Shown here piece after piece: positions 17,492-25,881 of a DNA stretch of 64,000 nt (positions within the stretch are counted from its first letter, which is position 1; every line of letters starts with the position of its first letter). This DNA comes from Chryseobacterium sp. 18061 (GTDB taxonomy: Bacteria > Pseudomonadota > Gammaproteobacteria > Enterobacterales > Enterobacteriaceae): the NCBI GenBank assembly GCA_902706205.1, contig CACSKA010000002.1:124001-188000 (forward strand), written 5' to 3'. The notes beneath the pieces are model-generated. The model was given only the letters and a program-made list of their open reading frames with translations. It was not told the DNA's origin and did no database searches. The translations under genes and the position numbers were made by a program.

Positions 17492-18223
17492 ATGAAGAAA
17501 CTTATTCTGGCAGCGCTGCTTGCCACTTTCGCCACAGGCGCGGCTGCAGCAGAGAAAATCAGCTTTGGCGTGTCCGCCACCTATCCTCCGTTTGAATCCC
17601 TTGATGCCAATAACCAGATTGCCGGTTTTGATATCGATCTGGCCAAAGCGTTATGCAACCAAATGCAGGCGGAGTGCACCTTCACCAACCACGCCTTTGA
17701 CAGCCTGATCCCGTCGCTGAAATTCAAAAAGTATGACGCAGTGATCTCCGGGATGGACATCACACCGGAACGCAGCAAACAGGTGGCGTTCACCGATCCG
17801 TACTACGCCAACTCGGCGCTGGTGATTGCGAAAAAGGGCGAGTTCACCTCTTTTGAGCAGCTGAAAGGCAAACGTATTGGCATGGAAAACGGCACCACGC
17901 ACCAAAAATACCTTCAGGATAAGCACCCGGAAGTAAAAACCGTGGCGTATGACAGTTACCAGAATGCGATCATCGACCTCAAAACTGGCCGTATCGACGG
18001 CGTGTTTGGCGACACGGCAGTGGTCAATGAATGGCTGAAAACCAACCCGCAGCTGGGTATCGCCACACCAAAAGTGACCGATCCGCAGTACTTCGGTACA
18101 GGCCTTGGGATCGCCGTGCGTCCGGATAACAAAGCGCTGCTGGAAAAACTGAACGGTGCGCTGAAAGCGATTAAGGCCGACGGAACATACCAGAAAATCA
18201 GCAACCAGTGGTTTCCGCAGTAA
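17492..18223 (+). CDS. artJ: Arginine-binding periplasmic protein ArtJ
   Basis: ArtJ is the high-affinity arginine-binding protein of the art system, transcribed apart from artPIQM. The 243-residue precursor has a Sec signal ending around AAA-A and EK (residues 18-21) and the same YPPFES and FGTGLGIAVR motifs as ArtI. The ATG at 17492 has GGGAGC about eight bases upstream; an open frame continues 36 codons upstream through the ARG boxes and is not coding. A terminator follows. Confidence 0.96.
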   Translation: MKKLILAALLATFATGAAAAEKISFGVSATYPPFESLDANNQIAGFDIDLAKALCNQMQAECTFTNHAFDSLIPSLKFKKYDAVISGMDITPERSKQVAFTDPYYANSALVIAKKGEFTSFEQLKGKRIGMENGTTHQKYLQDKHPEVKTVAYDSYQNAIIDLKTGRIDGVFGDTAVVNEWLKTNPQLGIATPKVTDPQYFGTGLGIAVRPDNKALLEKLNGALKAIKADGTYQKISNQWFPQ

Positions 18224-18248
18224 TCCCCTGATGCACTGAGATTAAATA

Positions 18249-18272
18249 AGCCGGGCGATTGTCCGGCTTTTT
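18249..18272. terminator. Terminator between artJ and the sensor kinase gene
   Basis: Arms AGCCGGGC and GTCCGGCT with a four-base loop are followed by TTTTT on the plus strand. The element separates the convergent artJ and histidine kinase genes and may serve both, although the minus strand has only a weak T-rich tail. Confidence 0.8.
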
Positions 18273-18283
18273 GGTCTTTGAAA

Positions 18284-19756
18284 TTAGAGCGGTACGTAAA
18301 ATCGGAAACACGCCCCCGGCGTGGCTTCCATCAGACGAATCCCGCCGCCGTGCAATTCCAGCATCCGGCGGACGATAAGCAACCCCAGCCCACCGCGATC
18401 TTCTCGCGCACTGCGGGCATTGAGCGCCGAAGGTCGTTGGAATAGCTGTTCGCGTAATGCCTGCTCGATGCCCGGCCCGCTGTCCGCGACTTCCACCTGT
18501 AGCTGATCGTTTTCCTGCCAGATACGCAGCTGAATTGTGCCGCCGACCGGCGTGTGGCGTACCGCGTTGTCCAGCAAATTGGTGACCACCCGTTCAATCA
18601 TCGACACGTCGGCATTCACCAGAGGCAGTAAACGCGGCATTTCCACCTGCAGTTTTAACTGCCGCGTTTCGATGGCCAGGTCAAACTTCTGCGCGACATC
18701 CTGAATCAGTTCGCCGATGGCAAACCGTTCCAGCTGCGGCTTGATGCCGCCGTGCTCAAGTTTCGCTAACTCAAACAGCTGCTGCGACAGGTGTCGCACT
18801 TTATGCCCCTGACGCAGCGCAATCGCCAGATACTGACGGTTGTCTTCCGGCGACAGCGTATCGGCTTTCATCGACAACGTTTCGAGGTAGCCTAGCAGTG
18901 AAGTCAGCGGCGTACGCAAATCATGCGAAATGTTGGCGATAAATTCACGCCGCTGGCGATCGCTGTCGGAAAGCTGATCCCACTGGCTGGCAATTTTGCG
19001 CGCCAGCTCGATAAAGGTGTTATGCAGAATAGCCACTTCGTTGGCCGGTTCAATTTCCGGCGTCTGCTGCGCCAGCTGTTTGATGGCGCTAATGCTGTCC
19101 TGATCCAGACCACGCACGTCCGCCGTCAGCTGTTTCACCGGGCGCGTCACCCAGTACCAGACCATCACGCCCGCCAGCAAACCAAACAGCGCCACCAAAA
19201 GCAGCGACCACAGCACCGTGCTCCACAGCGCTTTCTGCCACGCGCTGTCGGAAAGCGCGTTGAGATCTTCGCCCTGCAAAATAATGTACAGATAGCAGTG
19301 CAGCTCGCCGTTGAATCTTACCGGCGCAACGCTGAACACTTTTTCTTTATCCAGGCTGCGCGGATCGTCACCAAAAATAGGCCACGCCGCGCCGCCGAGG
19401 AAAGTCTGCAACGGCGCGATGTCGATTTTCTGCCGCTTCACATGGCCCGCTGGCGCGGCGTCGGCCAGTAGATCCCCTTCAGGTGAGACCAGATACAGCT
19501 CGACGCTGGGGTTAAGCGTCATCAGCCGGGTAAACAATGTTTGCAGCGTCTGGCGGTTCACGTCGCCTTTTTTATCCAGCAGCGGTTCGCTGTTAACGAT
19601 CTGCTGCGCCAGCCCGGCGGACAAACGCTGCACCATCGCGCTACCGTACTGGCTGGTGCTGTACAGCTGCACGCTGCACGCCGCCACCGCGCAGAGCAGC
19701 AAAATGGCGGTAAATACCAGCGTCAACCGCTGGCTGAGGCTGAGGCGGCGGATCAT
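18284..19756 (-). CDS. Membrane sensor histidine kinase
   Basis: The 490-residue kinase has a first membrane helix at about 10-30, a periplasmic sensor domain (about 33-175), a second helix (about 178-203), a HAMP linker starting VTRPVKQL, the H-box IANISHDLRTPL with His278, the N-box LLDNAVRHTP, and G boxes VADSGPGI and GLGLLIVRRM. It overlaps its response regulator by four bases. It does not match a named E. coli pair by eye. The signal is unknown. Its neighbours on the other side of the promoter suggest a redox or chlorine stress signal, which is inference. Confidence 0.9.
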   Translation of the reverse strand: MIRRLSLSQRLTLVFTAILLLCAVAACSVQLYSTSQYGSAMVQRLSAGLAQQIVNSEPLLDKKGDVNRQTLQTLFTRLMTLNPSVELYLVSPEGDLLADAAPAGHVKRQKIDIAPLQTFLGGAAWPIFGDDPRSLDKEKVFSVAPVRFNGELHCYLYIILQGEDLNALSDSAWQKALWSTVLWSLLLVALFGLLAGVMVWYWVTRPVKQLTADVRGLDQDSISAIKQLAQQTPEIEPANEVAILHNTFIELARKIASQWDQLSDSDRQRREFIANISHDLRTPLTSLLGYLETLSMKADTLSPEDNRQYLAIALRQGHKVRHLSQQLFELAKLEHGGIKPQLERFAIGELIQDVAQKFDLAIETRQLKLQVEMPRLLPLVNADVSMIERVVTNLLDNAVRHTPVGGTIQLRIWQENDQLQVEVADSGPGIEQALREQLFQRPSALNARSAREDRGGLGLLIVRRMLELHGGGIRLMEATPGACFRFYVPL

Positions 19757-20475
19757 GTCGTGTGCTCCGTTTTCGCGCTGGCGAACTTATAACCTTTCCC
19801 CCACACCGTCAGGATAATTTCCGGCTCAGCGGGGTCGCGTTCGATTTTGATGCGCAGACGGTTGATATGGGTGTTGACGGTATGCTCGTACCCTTCGTGC
19901 TGATAGCCCCAAACGTGGTCCAGCAGCGACAGACGCGAAAACACTTCGCCGGGATGGCGGGCAAACCAGTACAGCAGGTCAAACTCGCGCGGCGTCAGTT
20001 CGATAATGTCACCGCGCAGGCGCACTTCGCGGCTCAACGGATCAATACTCAACCCGTGGCAGGAAATCAGCCCGCCTTCCATACGAATGTTCTGCCCCAT
20101 TGCTTCCTGGCGGCGAAACAGCGCTTTCACGCGCGCAATCAGCTCGAGCACTGAAAAGGGTTTTGGCAGATAGTCATCCGCACCCATTTCAAGACCCAGC
20201 ACGCGGTGCGTTTCACTGGTTCGTGCGCTGATAATGATAACCGGAAGGTAGCGCGTCATCTGACGAATACGGCGGCAAATCTCCAGGCCGTCGACGCCGG
20301 GCAACATTAAATCGAGGATCACCGCATCCCAGACCTGTTTTTCCAGCTGAACCAGCGCCTGATGGCCATCCGCTTCGTGGACAATCTGATAACCCTCATC
20401 CTGCAGGTTTAGCCGCAGCAAGGTCGCGATATCCTGATCGTCTTCCACCAGCAGTATTTTCTTTGGGTTATTCAT
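19753..20475 (-). CDS. OmpR-family response regulator
   Basis: The 240-residue regulator has a receiver domain with acidic pocket EDD (11-13), phosphorylation site Asp55 in VILDLMLPG, Thr/Ser switch in IIISART, and conserved Lys in YLPKPFS. A winged-helix DNA-binding domain follows (about 135-230), with ELTPREFDLL and a VNTHINRLRIKIE recognition helix. It is transcribed divergently from the cytochrome b gene across a 139-base region with inverted repeats, and so probably controls itself and that operon. Confidence 0.92.
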   Translation of the reverse strand: MNNPKKILLVEDDQDIATLLRLNLQDEGYQIVHEADGHQALVQLEKQVWDAVILDLMLPGVDGLEICRRIRQMTRYLPVIIISARTSETHRVLGLEMGADDYLPKPFSVLELIARVKALFRRQEAMGQNIRMEGGLISCHGLSIDPLSREVRLRGDIIELTPREFDLLYWFARHPGEVFSRLSLLDHVWGYQHEGYEHTVNTHINRLRIKIERDPAEPEIILTVWGKGYKFASAKTEHTT

Positions 20476-20528
20476 AGCGTTTCACCAGCAGTCTTTTATC
20501 CAAGCTTAACGCAGGCGGGCGCCGCAAG

Positions 20529-20578
20529 TTATCACATTTTATTTAAACTTCCGTGAGGATGTGGTGATAAGAAATCAC
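20529..20578. promoter_or_regulatory. Inverted repeats between response regulator and cytochrome b operon
   Basis: TTATCAC (20529-20535) and GTGATAA (20564-20570) are inverted copies. The second also forms GTGAT-N5-ATCAC at 20564-20578. The half-site GTGAT therefore occurs three times in the divergent promoter region. A binding site for the adjacent response regulator is a plausible reading. Confidence 0.45.
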
Positions 20579-20614
20579 GCATGCTGGTGACATGTCATTC
20601 ACGGAGAGCCGACC

Positions 20615-21214
20615 ATGTCCCGGACGCATTCCAAAACGATTCACCCGCTCTGGCTGCGATGCTGCCATTGGGTTAATGCCATTGCCATCGCGGGCATGAT
20701 GTTTAGCGGCTGGCGTATTTATAACGCCTCTCCCCTGTTCGGTTTCTCTTTCCCGGCGGAAATTACGCTCGGCGGCTGGCTCGGCGGCGCGCTGCAGTGG
20801 CATTTCGCCATGATGTGGGTGCTGGTGATTAACGCCACGGTCTATTTATCGCTCGGCATTATCAGCGGCCATTTCAAACGCAAATTCTTCCCCCTGTCGC
20901 TGCGTGAATTATTCACTGACCTAAAACAAGCGTTGCGCGGCAAGCTTCAGCACGCCGACCTCAGCCATTACAACATGGTGCAAAAGCTGGCCTATGGCGG
21001 AGTCATTCTGCTGGGCGTCGGGCTGGTGCTGTCTGGTCTGGTGTTGTGGAAATCCGTGCAGTTTCCGCTCCTGCGTGAGCTGCTTGGCGGCTACGAAGCT
21101 GCACGTTATATCCACTTTTTCTGTATGAGCGCCATGGCGTTGTTCGTGGTTATCCATTTGCTGATGGTGCTGCTGGTGCCGCGTACGCTGCTCGCCATGC
21201 TGCGGGGCCGTTAA
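20615..21214 (+). CDS. Cytochrome b561-type membrane protein
   Basis: The 199-residue protein has four hydrophobic segments (about 15-32, 60-82, 122-145 and 165-188), with His18, His63, His167 and His181 as candidate ligands for two b hemes. This is the Ni/Fe-hydrogenase-type cytochrome b fold. It lies 9 bases upstream of the molybdoenzyme gene and probably passes quinol electrons to it, as YedZ/MsrQ does for YedY/MsrP, although it is not a YedZ by sequence. The electron-transfer role is inferred from context. Confidence 0.88.
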   Translation: MSRTHSKTIHPLWLRCCHWVNAIAIAGMMFSGWRIYNASPLFGFSFPAEITLGGWLGGALQWHFAMMWVLVINATVYLSLGIISGHFKRKFFPLSLRELFTDLKQALRGKLQHADLSHYNMVQKLAYGGVILLGVGLVLSGLVLWKSVQFPLLRELLGGYEAARYIHFFCMSAMALFVVIHLLMVLLVPRTLLAMLRGR

Positions 21215-21223
21215 GGAGAACAG

Positions 21224-21994
21224 ATGAAAAAGCCCAGTTTTCTTTCCGACAGTGACGCCCGCGACCTCGTGAAGGACGCAGAAAAATTACTTAGCCCTGA
21301 GCGCCGACGCGTGCTGCGCCAGGGACTGACCCTCGGTGGCATCATGATGCTGACCGGCTGTGATATCAGCGATAACGAAAGCGTCGAGACTGCGCTGTCC
21401 CGCATGTCCCGCTTCAATGACCGGGTACAGGGTTTTCTGTTCAGCCACCGTCATCTGGCGCCTGAATATACAGAGGCCGATATTACCCGTCCGTTCCCGT
21501 TTAATGCCTTTTATGGCCCGGACGATATTCCGCAGATTGATGGTCGTGATTTTCAACTGGAAATTATGGGCCTGGTGCGTGACACCAAACGCTGGACGCT
21601 GCCCGAGCTGTATCACATGCAGCAGGTCAGCCAAATCACCCGCCATATCTGCGTCGAAGGCTGGAGCGCCATCGGCAAATGGGGCGGTGTGCCGTTCGCC
21701 CAGTTCTTACAGCTGATTGGTGCGGATATGCGCGCGAAATATGTCAGTTTCCGCTGCGCGGATGATTACTACACCAGCATTGATATGGCTACTGCGTTGC
21801 ATCCGCAAACGCTACTGGCCCTGACCTGGGATAACAACATTCTCCCGCCGGAATACGGCTATCCGATGAAAATCCGTATCCCGACCAAGCTCGGCTACAA
21901 AAACCCAAAACACGTTTTATCCATCGAAGTCACCAATCGTTTCCCGGGCGGTTACTGGGAAGACCAGGGTTACAACTGGTTTGGTGGCAGTTAA
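21224..21994 (+). CDS. MsrP/YedY-like molybdopterin oxidoreductase
   Basis: The 256-residue protein belongs to the sulfite-oxidase-fold molybdoenzymes. The N-terminus has a twin-arginine stretch (RRRVLRQG near 27-34) and a lipobox-like LTGC (43-46), suggesting Tat export and perhaps lipidation. Cys143 in RHICVEGWS corresponds to the molybdenum-ligand Cys of E. coli MsrP (CVEAWS). ALHPQTLL and a GYPMKIRIPTKLGYKN-like stretch further align with MsrP. Candidate reactions are reduction of methionine sulfoxide or related S/N-oxides. Next to a Met-rich secreted peptide, methionine sulfoxide repair is the attractive inference. Confidence 0.88.
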   Translation: MKKPSFLSDSDARDLVKDAEKLLSPERRRVLRQGLTLGGIMMLTGCDISDNESVETALSRMSRFNDRVQGFLFSHRHLAPEYTEADITRPFPFNAFYGPDDIPQIDGRDFQLEIMGLVRDTKRWTLPELYHMQQVSQITRHICVEGWSAIGKWGGVPFAQFLQLIGADMRAKYVSFRCADDYYTSIDMATALHPQTLLALTWDNNILPPEYGYPMKIRIPTKLGYKNPKHVLSIEVTNRFPGGYWEDQGYNWFGGS

Positions 21995-22033
21995 ACCCAG
22001 AAGCACTTCACAACGTAAAAATGAGGAATTCCC

Positions 22034-22312
22034 ATGAAAAAATTAATGCTTGCAGCAGCTGCTTTCTCTGCCCTGGTGATGTTTAACGTTCAGGCCGCCG
22101 ACAGCATGAGCAAAGTCAGTATGGCGAAAGACAACATGTCGATGTCCCACGACGGCATGGCCAAAGACGGGATGTCAAAACCCCACGACAAGATGTGCAA
22201 AGATGGCATGTGTAAAGACGGTATGAAGAAAGACGAAATGAAGAAGGACAGTATGGGCAAAATGGATGGCATGAAGAAAGATGAGATGAAAAAAGACAGT
22301 ATGTCTAAATAA
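22034..22312 (+). CDS. Secreted methionine-rich pentapeptide MXKDX repeat protein
   Basis: This 92-residue protein has a Sec signal peptide (cleavage near VQA-AD, residue 21) and a mature part made almost entirely of five-residue units of the type M-x-K-D-x, such as MCKDG, MKKDE and MKKDS. About 15 of some 71 mature residues are Met, with two Cys (MCKDGMCKDGM), two or three His, and many Lys/Asp. It resembles MrpX-type peptides that quench hypochlorite by Met oxidation; a metal-binding role is an alternative. GAGG lies about eight bases before the ATG. It lies 39 bases after the molybdoenzyme gene. Confidence 0.9.
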   Translation: MKKLMLAAAAFSALVMFNVQAADSMSKVSMAKDNMSMSHDGMAKDGMSKPHDKMCKDGMCKDGMKKDEMKKDSMGKMDGMKKDEMKKDSMSK

Positions 22313-22319
22313 GATGACT

Positions 22320-22357
22320 GGCCGGATGTGGCGCTGTCGCCGTCCGGCCTCATTTTA
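22320..22357. terminator. Terminator after the Met-rich peptide gene
   Basis: Arms GGCCGGA and TCCGGCC enclose a second short stem (GGCG/CGCC) and are followed by TCATTTT. It overlaps the rlmC stop codon by three bases, so it separates the two convergent genes. Confidence 0.75.
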
Positions 22358-23482
22358 ACGTCGAATCAACAGCGTCAGCACTTCGTAGTGCTTGCTGTGC
22401 GGGAACATATCAAACAGCTGCACACGCGCCACTCGGTAATCTGGCAGATGGCTGAAATCTTTTGCCATCGACTGCGCATTACAGCTGGAATAGATGATAA
22501 ACGGCGGCGCCATATCGCTGAGATAATCGCATAACGCTTTGCCAATCCCACGACGTGGCGGATTCACCAGCACCAGCTCAGGTACATTGCCCTGATGGGT
22601 CGCAAACTGCGTGGAATCAAGCGCCTGAAAATGCAAATTATGCAATCGCAGCTCCATCGCCGACTGTTTCGCACAGGCAATGGCTTCTGGCGCGATCTCT
22701 ATCCCGGTCAGTTGCATTTCTGGCGTGGCGCAATGCAAACCAAAGCCGCCCACGCCGCAAAAGAGATCCCACATATGCTGAACCGGTAAGCCGCGTACCC
22801 AATCGCGGGCGGTGGCATACAGTTCACTCGCCACCGTCGGGTTAGTCTGGAAGAAACTTTGCGGGCGGATCCACAGCGGCACGTCGTTAAAACGCTCGGC
22901 CAACGCCTGCTGGTCAGTGAGGAAAATCTCCTGCTCACCTTCCATGATAGCCATGTGCACTGGCTGAATATTCACTGAAATCACTTTCAGCTGCGGGAGC
23001 TGAGCCTGTAATGAAGGCAGCGCCGCGCGTAGCTGTTTCAGCTTGGCGTCAGAGCGCAGTACAAACCGCAGCATCATCCCGCCATCGAGCTGGCTTTCGG
23101 TCAGCAGCAAATATTTCAGCTCCCCACGCTTACGCGCGACGTTATACGGCGTCAGACCCGCGCGGGCGATAAACGGTTTAAGGGCGGAAAATACCGGGGC
23201 AAACGAGGCGGGATACAGTGGACAATCGCATAAATCTTCCGGCGTGCCGTCGCGATGCAGCATCCCGAGCAGCGGTTTTTCAACGCTGCCGCTGACGACC
23301 ATTTTGGCTTTGTTACGAAAACCCGTTTCCGGGCCGCTAACCGGTGCGCACCACGCTTCTACCGTCGAAGACGACAGCAGTTGCTGAAGATCCGCCATTT
23401 TGGCGGCAAGCTGTTGGAATACCGGCTGTTCGAGCCACTGGCAGGAGCGACAGCGTCCGGCATCATAGAGTGCGCACTGCAT
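22355..23482 (-). CDS. rlmC: 23S rRNA (uracil-747-C5)-methyltransferase RlmC
   Basis: RlmC (formerly RumB) methylates U747 of 23S rRNA with S-adenosylmethionine. The 375-residue protein starts [14 protein letters not shown], with Cys3, Cys11 and Cys14 as iron-sulfur ligands. The Rossmann methyltransferase part has [21 protein letters not shown], and the catalytic Cys in IYSSCNAQ. The ATG at 23482 gives the E. coli length; the open frame continues 28 codons upstream without a signal. Confidence 0.97.
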   Translation of the reverse strand: MQCALYDAGRCRSCQWLEQPVFQQLAAKMADLQQLLSSSTVEAWCAPVSGPETGFRNKAKMVVSGSVEKPLLGMLHRDGTPEDLCDCPLYPASFAPVFSALKPFIARAGLTPYNVARKRGELKYLLLTESQLDGGMMLRFVLRSDAKLKQLRAALPSLQAQLPQLKVISVNIQPVHMAIMEGEQEIFLTDQQALAERFNDVPLWIRPQSFFQTNPTVASELYATARDWVRGLPVQHMWDLFCGVGGFGLHCATPEMQLTGIEIAPEAIACAKQSAMELRLHNLHFQALDSTQFATHQGNVPELVLVNPPRRGIGKALCDYLSDMAPPFIIYSSCNAQSMAKDFSHLPDYRVARVQLFDMFPHSKHYEVLTLLIRR

Positions 23483-23525
23483 ACAAAGACCTTTGAAATT
23501 CCAGAGGGCCGGGATTGTATCACCG

Positions 23526-23999
23526 TTATTGCAGACGGAAAAACCGACGGCTGGCTGCAGGCACAAAAAGCAGCATCAGCACCAGAATGTCGGGCAGTTT
23601 TTGCATCACCAGCGAACGTAAAATTTCACGTTTGGATTCGCCCGCAATGCTGAACAGTTCTGGATAACCATAACCTAACGACGCGGCCCACAGGTAGCCG
23701 GCGGCAATAACCTGCGTCAGGAAGTAGGTCCAGCGCGCCCAGTTTCGCCCTTTCACCAGCGAAAATGCGCACCAGATTTCCACGAAGACCAGCACCAGGC
23801 TCGCCATAAACACCAGCGTCAGCGTCCAGGTTTGAACGCTACGGCGCACGAATTCCACCATGCCCAGCGGGCCCAGTAGATTGAGGATCATCAGCAAATC
23901 CAACGCACGAATCAGGATAATCGCGAGCGCCGCCACCTGCACCAGCGCAGGGACGTTCAGACGAGCATGTGAATGTCGGGTTTTAGAGAAGAATCGCAA
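23526..23999 (-). CDS. ybjO: Inner-membrane protein YbjO
   Basis: This 157-residue membrane protein of unknown function (DUF2593) matches YbjO by place and composition. About four hydrophobic segments can be seen (near 18-42, 58-80, 88-110 and 132-150), separated by short basic loops. It lies between rlmC and potI as in E. coli, with a terminator separating it from potI. Confidence 0.93.
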   Translation of the reverse strand: MRFFSKTRHSHARLNVPALVQVAALAIILIRALDLLMILNLLGPLGMVEFVRRSVQTWTLTLVFMASLVLVFVEIWCAFSLVKGRNWARWTYFLTQVIAAGYLWAASLGYGYPELFSIAGESKREILRSLVMQKLPDILVLMLLFVPAASRRFFRLQ

Positions 24000-24013
24000 T
24001 TGTGGCCTTCCAT

Positions 24014-24045
24014 GAAAACGTCTCCCCGGGAAGCCCGAGGAGACG
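24014..24045 (-). terminator. Terminator of potFGHI
   Basis: On the minus strand, 12-base arms CGTCTCCTCGGG and CCCGGGGAGACG (one G-U-type mismatch) with a three-base loop are followed by TTTT. It lies about 30 bases past the potI stop. Confidence 0.85.
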
Positions 24046-24074
24046 ATGACACAACGCTTTATATTTTAAGCGGT

Positions 24075-24920
24075 TCAACCGCGTCTTGCACGCTGGATAT
24101 CGCGTACACGCTGCTTTTCAGACCTTGCCATGATGAACCAGGCTATTAAACCAACAATCCCGACCACGCCCAGAATGAGCGTCGCCAGGGCGTTGATTTC
24201 CGGGTTAACCCCCATTCGCACGTTGGAGAACACCAGCATTGGCAATGTGGTTGCGCCCGGCCCGGAAACAAAGCTGGCGATAACCAGGTCATCCAGCGAC
24301 AGCGTAAATGCCAGCAGCCAACCGGAAACCACCGCAGGCATAATCATCGGTAGCGTGATGACGAAAAAGACCTTCAGCGGCGTCGCGCCAAGATCCATCG
24401 CCGCCTCTTCAATCGAGCGGTCAAGTTCGCGCAGACGCGACGAAATCACCACCGCCACGTACGCGGTACAGAAGGTAACGTGCGCCAGCCAGATGGTGAA
24501 CATCCCACGATCGGACGGCCAGCCGGTGGCGTGCCCGAGTGCAACGAACAGCAACAGCAGCGACAGGCCGGTGATGACGTCCGGCATTACCAGCGGCGCG
24601 GTTATCATAAACGCAAAGCCGTTCGAACCGCGGAAGCGCCCGAAACGCACCATCACAACCGCGGCGATAGTGCCGAGAATAGCCGCCATCGTCGCCGCAC
24701 AGGCGGCAATGGTCAGGCTCAGGCCCACGGCGCTCATCATCGCATCGTCGCGGAACAGTTCGCCATACCAGCGCGTCGACCAGCCCGCCCACACCGTCAC
24801 CAGCCGGGAACTGTTGAAGGAATAGATGACCAGCATCAGCATTGGCGCGTAGAGGAACGAGAATCCCAATATCAGAATCAAAATTCGCCACGGCGAGCGA
24901 ACGACCGGTAGGTTATTCAT
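24075..24920 (-). CDS. potI: Putrescine ABC transporter permease PotI
   Basis: PotI is one of two membrane subunits of the putrescine importer PotFGHI. The 281-residue protein has six hydrophobic segments and the coupling motif EEAAMDLGATPLK near 165-177. The ATG at 24920 overlaps potH by four bases and gives the E. coli length; the frame is open 14 codons further upstream inside potH. Confidence 0.96.
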   Translation of the reverse strand: MNNLPVVRSPWRILILILGFSFLYAPMLMLVIYSFNSSRLVTVWAGWSTRWYGELFRDDAMMSAVGLSLTIAACAATMAAILGTIAAVVMVRFGRFRGSNGFAFMITAPLVMPDVITGLSLLLLFVALGHATGWPSDRGMFTIWLAHVTFCTAYVAVVISSRLRELDRSIEEAAMDLGATPLKVFFVITLPMIMPAVVSGWLLAFTLSLDDLVIASFVSGPGATTLPMLVFSNVRMGVNPEINALATLILGVVGIVGLIAWFIMARSEKQRVRDIQRARRG

Positions 24921-25870
24921 CCGTGTTCCCCCATCTGTTTTTGCTGATGTTTGTGGAACCACATAATCGGCACAATCAGCAGCAGCAACATCACCACCGC
25001 CACCGCCGAGGCCACCGGCCAGTCGCGGTTATTAAAGAACTCCTGCCACAACACACGACCAATCATGATGGTATCCGGGCCGCCGAGCAGTTCCGGGATA
25101 ACAAACTCCCCTACCGCCGGAATAAACACCAGCATCGACCCGGCGATAATCCCGCCTTTGGTCAACGGCACGATCACGCTGAAGAAGGTTTTCAGCGGCT
25201 TCGCGCCCAGATCCAGCGAGGCTTCCACCAGCGAGTAATCAATGCGGGTCAGCGCGGTGTAAATCGGCAACACCATAAACGGCAGATAGGCGTACACAAT
25301 GCCGATATACACCGCCAGATTGGTGTGCAGAATTTCCAGCGGTTGATGGATAATCCCGGTCCACATCAGGAAGTTATTCAGCACGCCGTTACTTTTCAGG
25401 ATCCCCATCCATGCATACACGCGAATAAGGAACGAGGTCCACGACGGCAGAATGACCAACAGCAGTAGAATGTTACGCGTTGACGCCTTACTGTGCGCCA
25501 CCGCCCATGCCAGCGGGTAGCCGAGCAGCAGGCAGAAAACGGTCGAAATCGCCGCTATCTGCAACGACTGCAAATACGCCTCAACGTACAGCGGATCGTC
25601 CGTCAGTTGCAGGAAGTTGCCGATGTTAAGCGTCAGGGTAATCTGGTCGTCGGCCCATTCCCACAGGTCGGTATAAGGGGGGATCGCACGCGCCATTTCC
25701 GCCAGGCTGATTTTAAAGACAATCAGAAATGGCAGTAAAAACAGCAGAAACAGCCACAGATACGGCAGCGCGATCACCAATTTCCGCCCGTGTTTCATCT
25801 GCATTTTTGACAGATATACGGCAAAGCTGCCCGGCTGTTTTGCGCGAACCGGAGGTTCTAATGTACTCAT
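24917..25870 (-). CDS. potH: Putrescine ABC transporter permease PotH
   Basis: PotH pairs with PotI in the membrane. The 317-residue protein has a cytoplasmic N-terminus of about 30 residues, six hydrophobic segments, and the coupling motif VEASLDLGAKPLK near 215-227. The ATG at 25870, 11 bases after the potG stop, matches the E. coli length. It overlaps potI (ATGA). Confidence 0.96.
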   Translation of the reverse strand: MSTLEPPVRAKQPGSFAVYLSKMQMKHGRKLVIALPYLWLFLLFLLPFLIVFKISLAEMARAIPPYTDLWEWADDQITLTLNIGNFLQLTDDPLYVEAYLQSLQIAAISTVFCLLLGYPLAWAVAHSKASTRNILLLLVILPSWTSFLIRVYAWMGILKSNGVLNNFLMWTGIIHQPLEILHTNLAVYIGIVYAYLPFMVLPIYTALTRIDYSLVEASLDLGAKPLKTFFSVIVPLTKGGIIAGSMLVFIPAVGEFVIPELLGGPDTIMIGRVLWQEFFNNRDWPVASAVAVVMLLLLIVPIMWFHKHQQKQMGEHG

Positions 25871-25881
25871 TGCGCCCTCCC

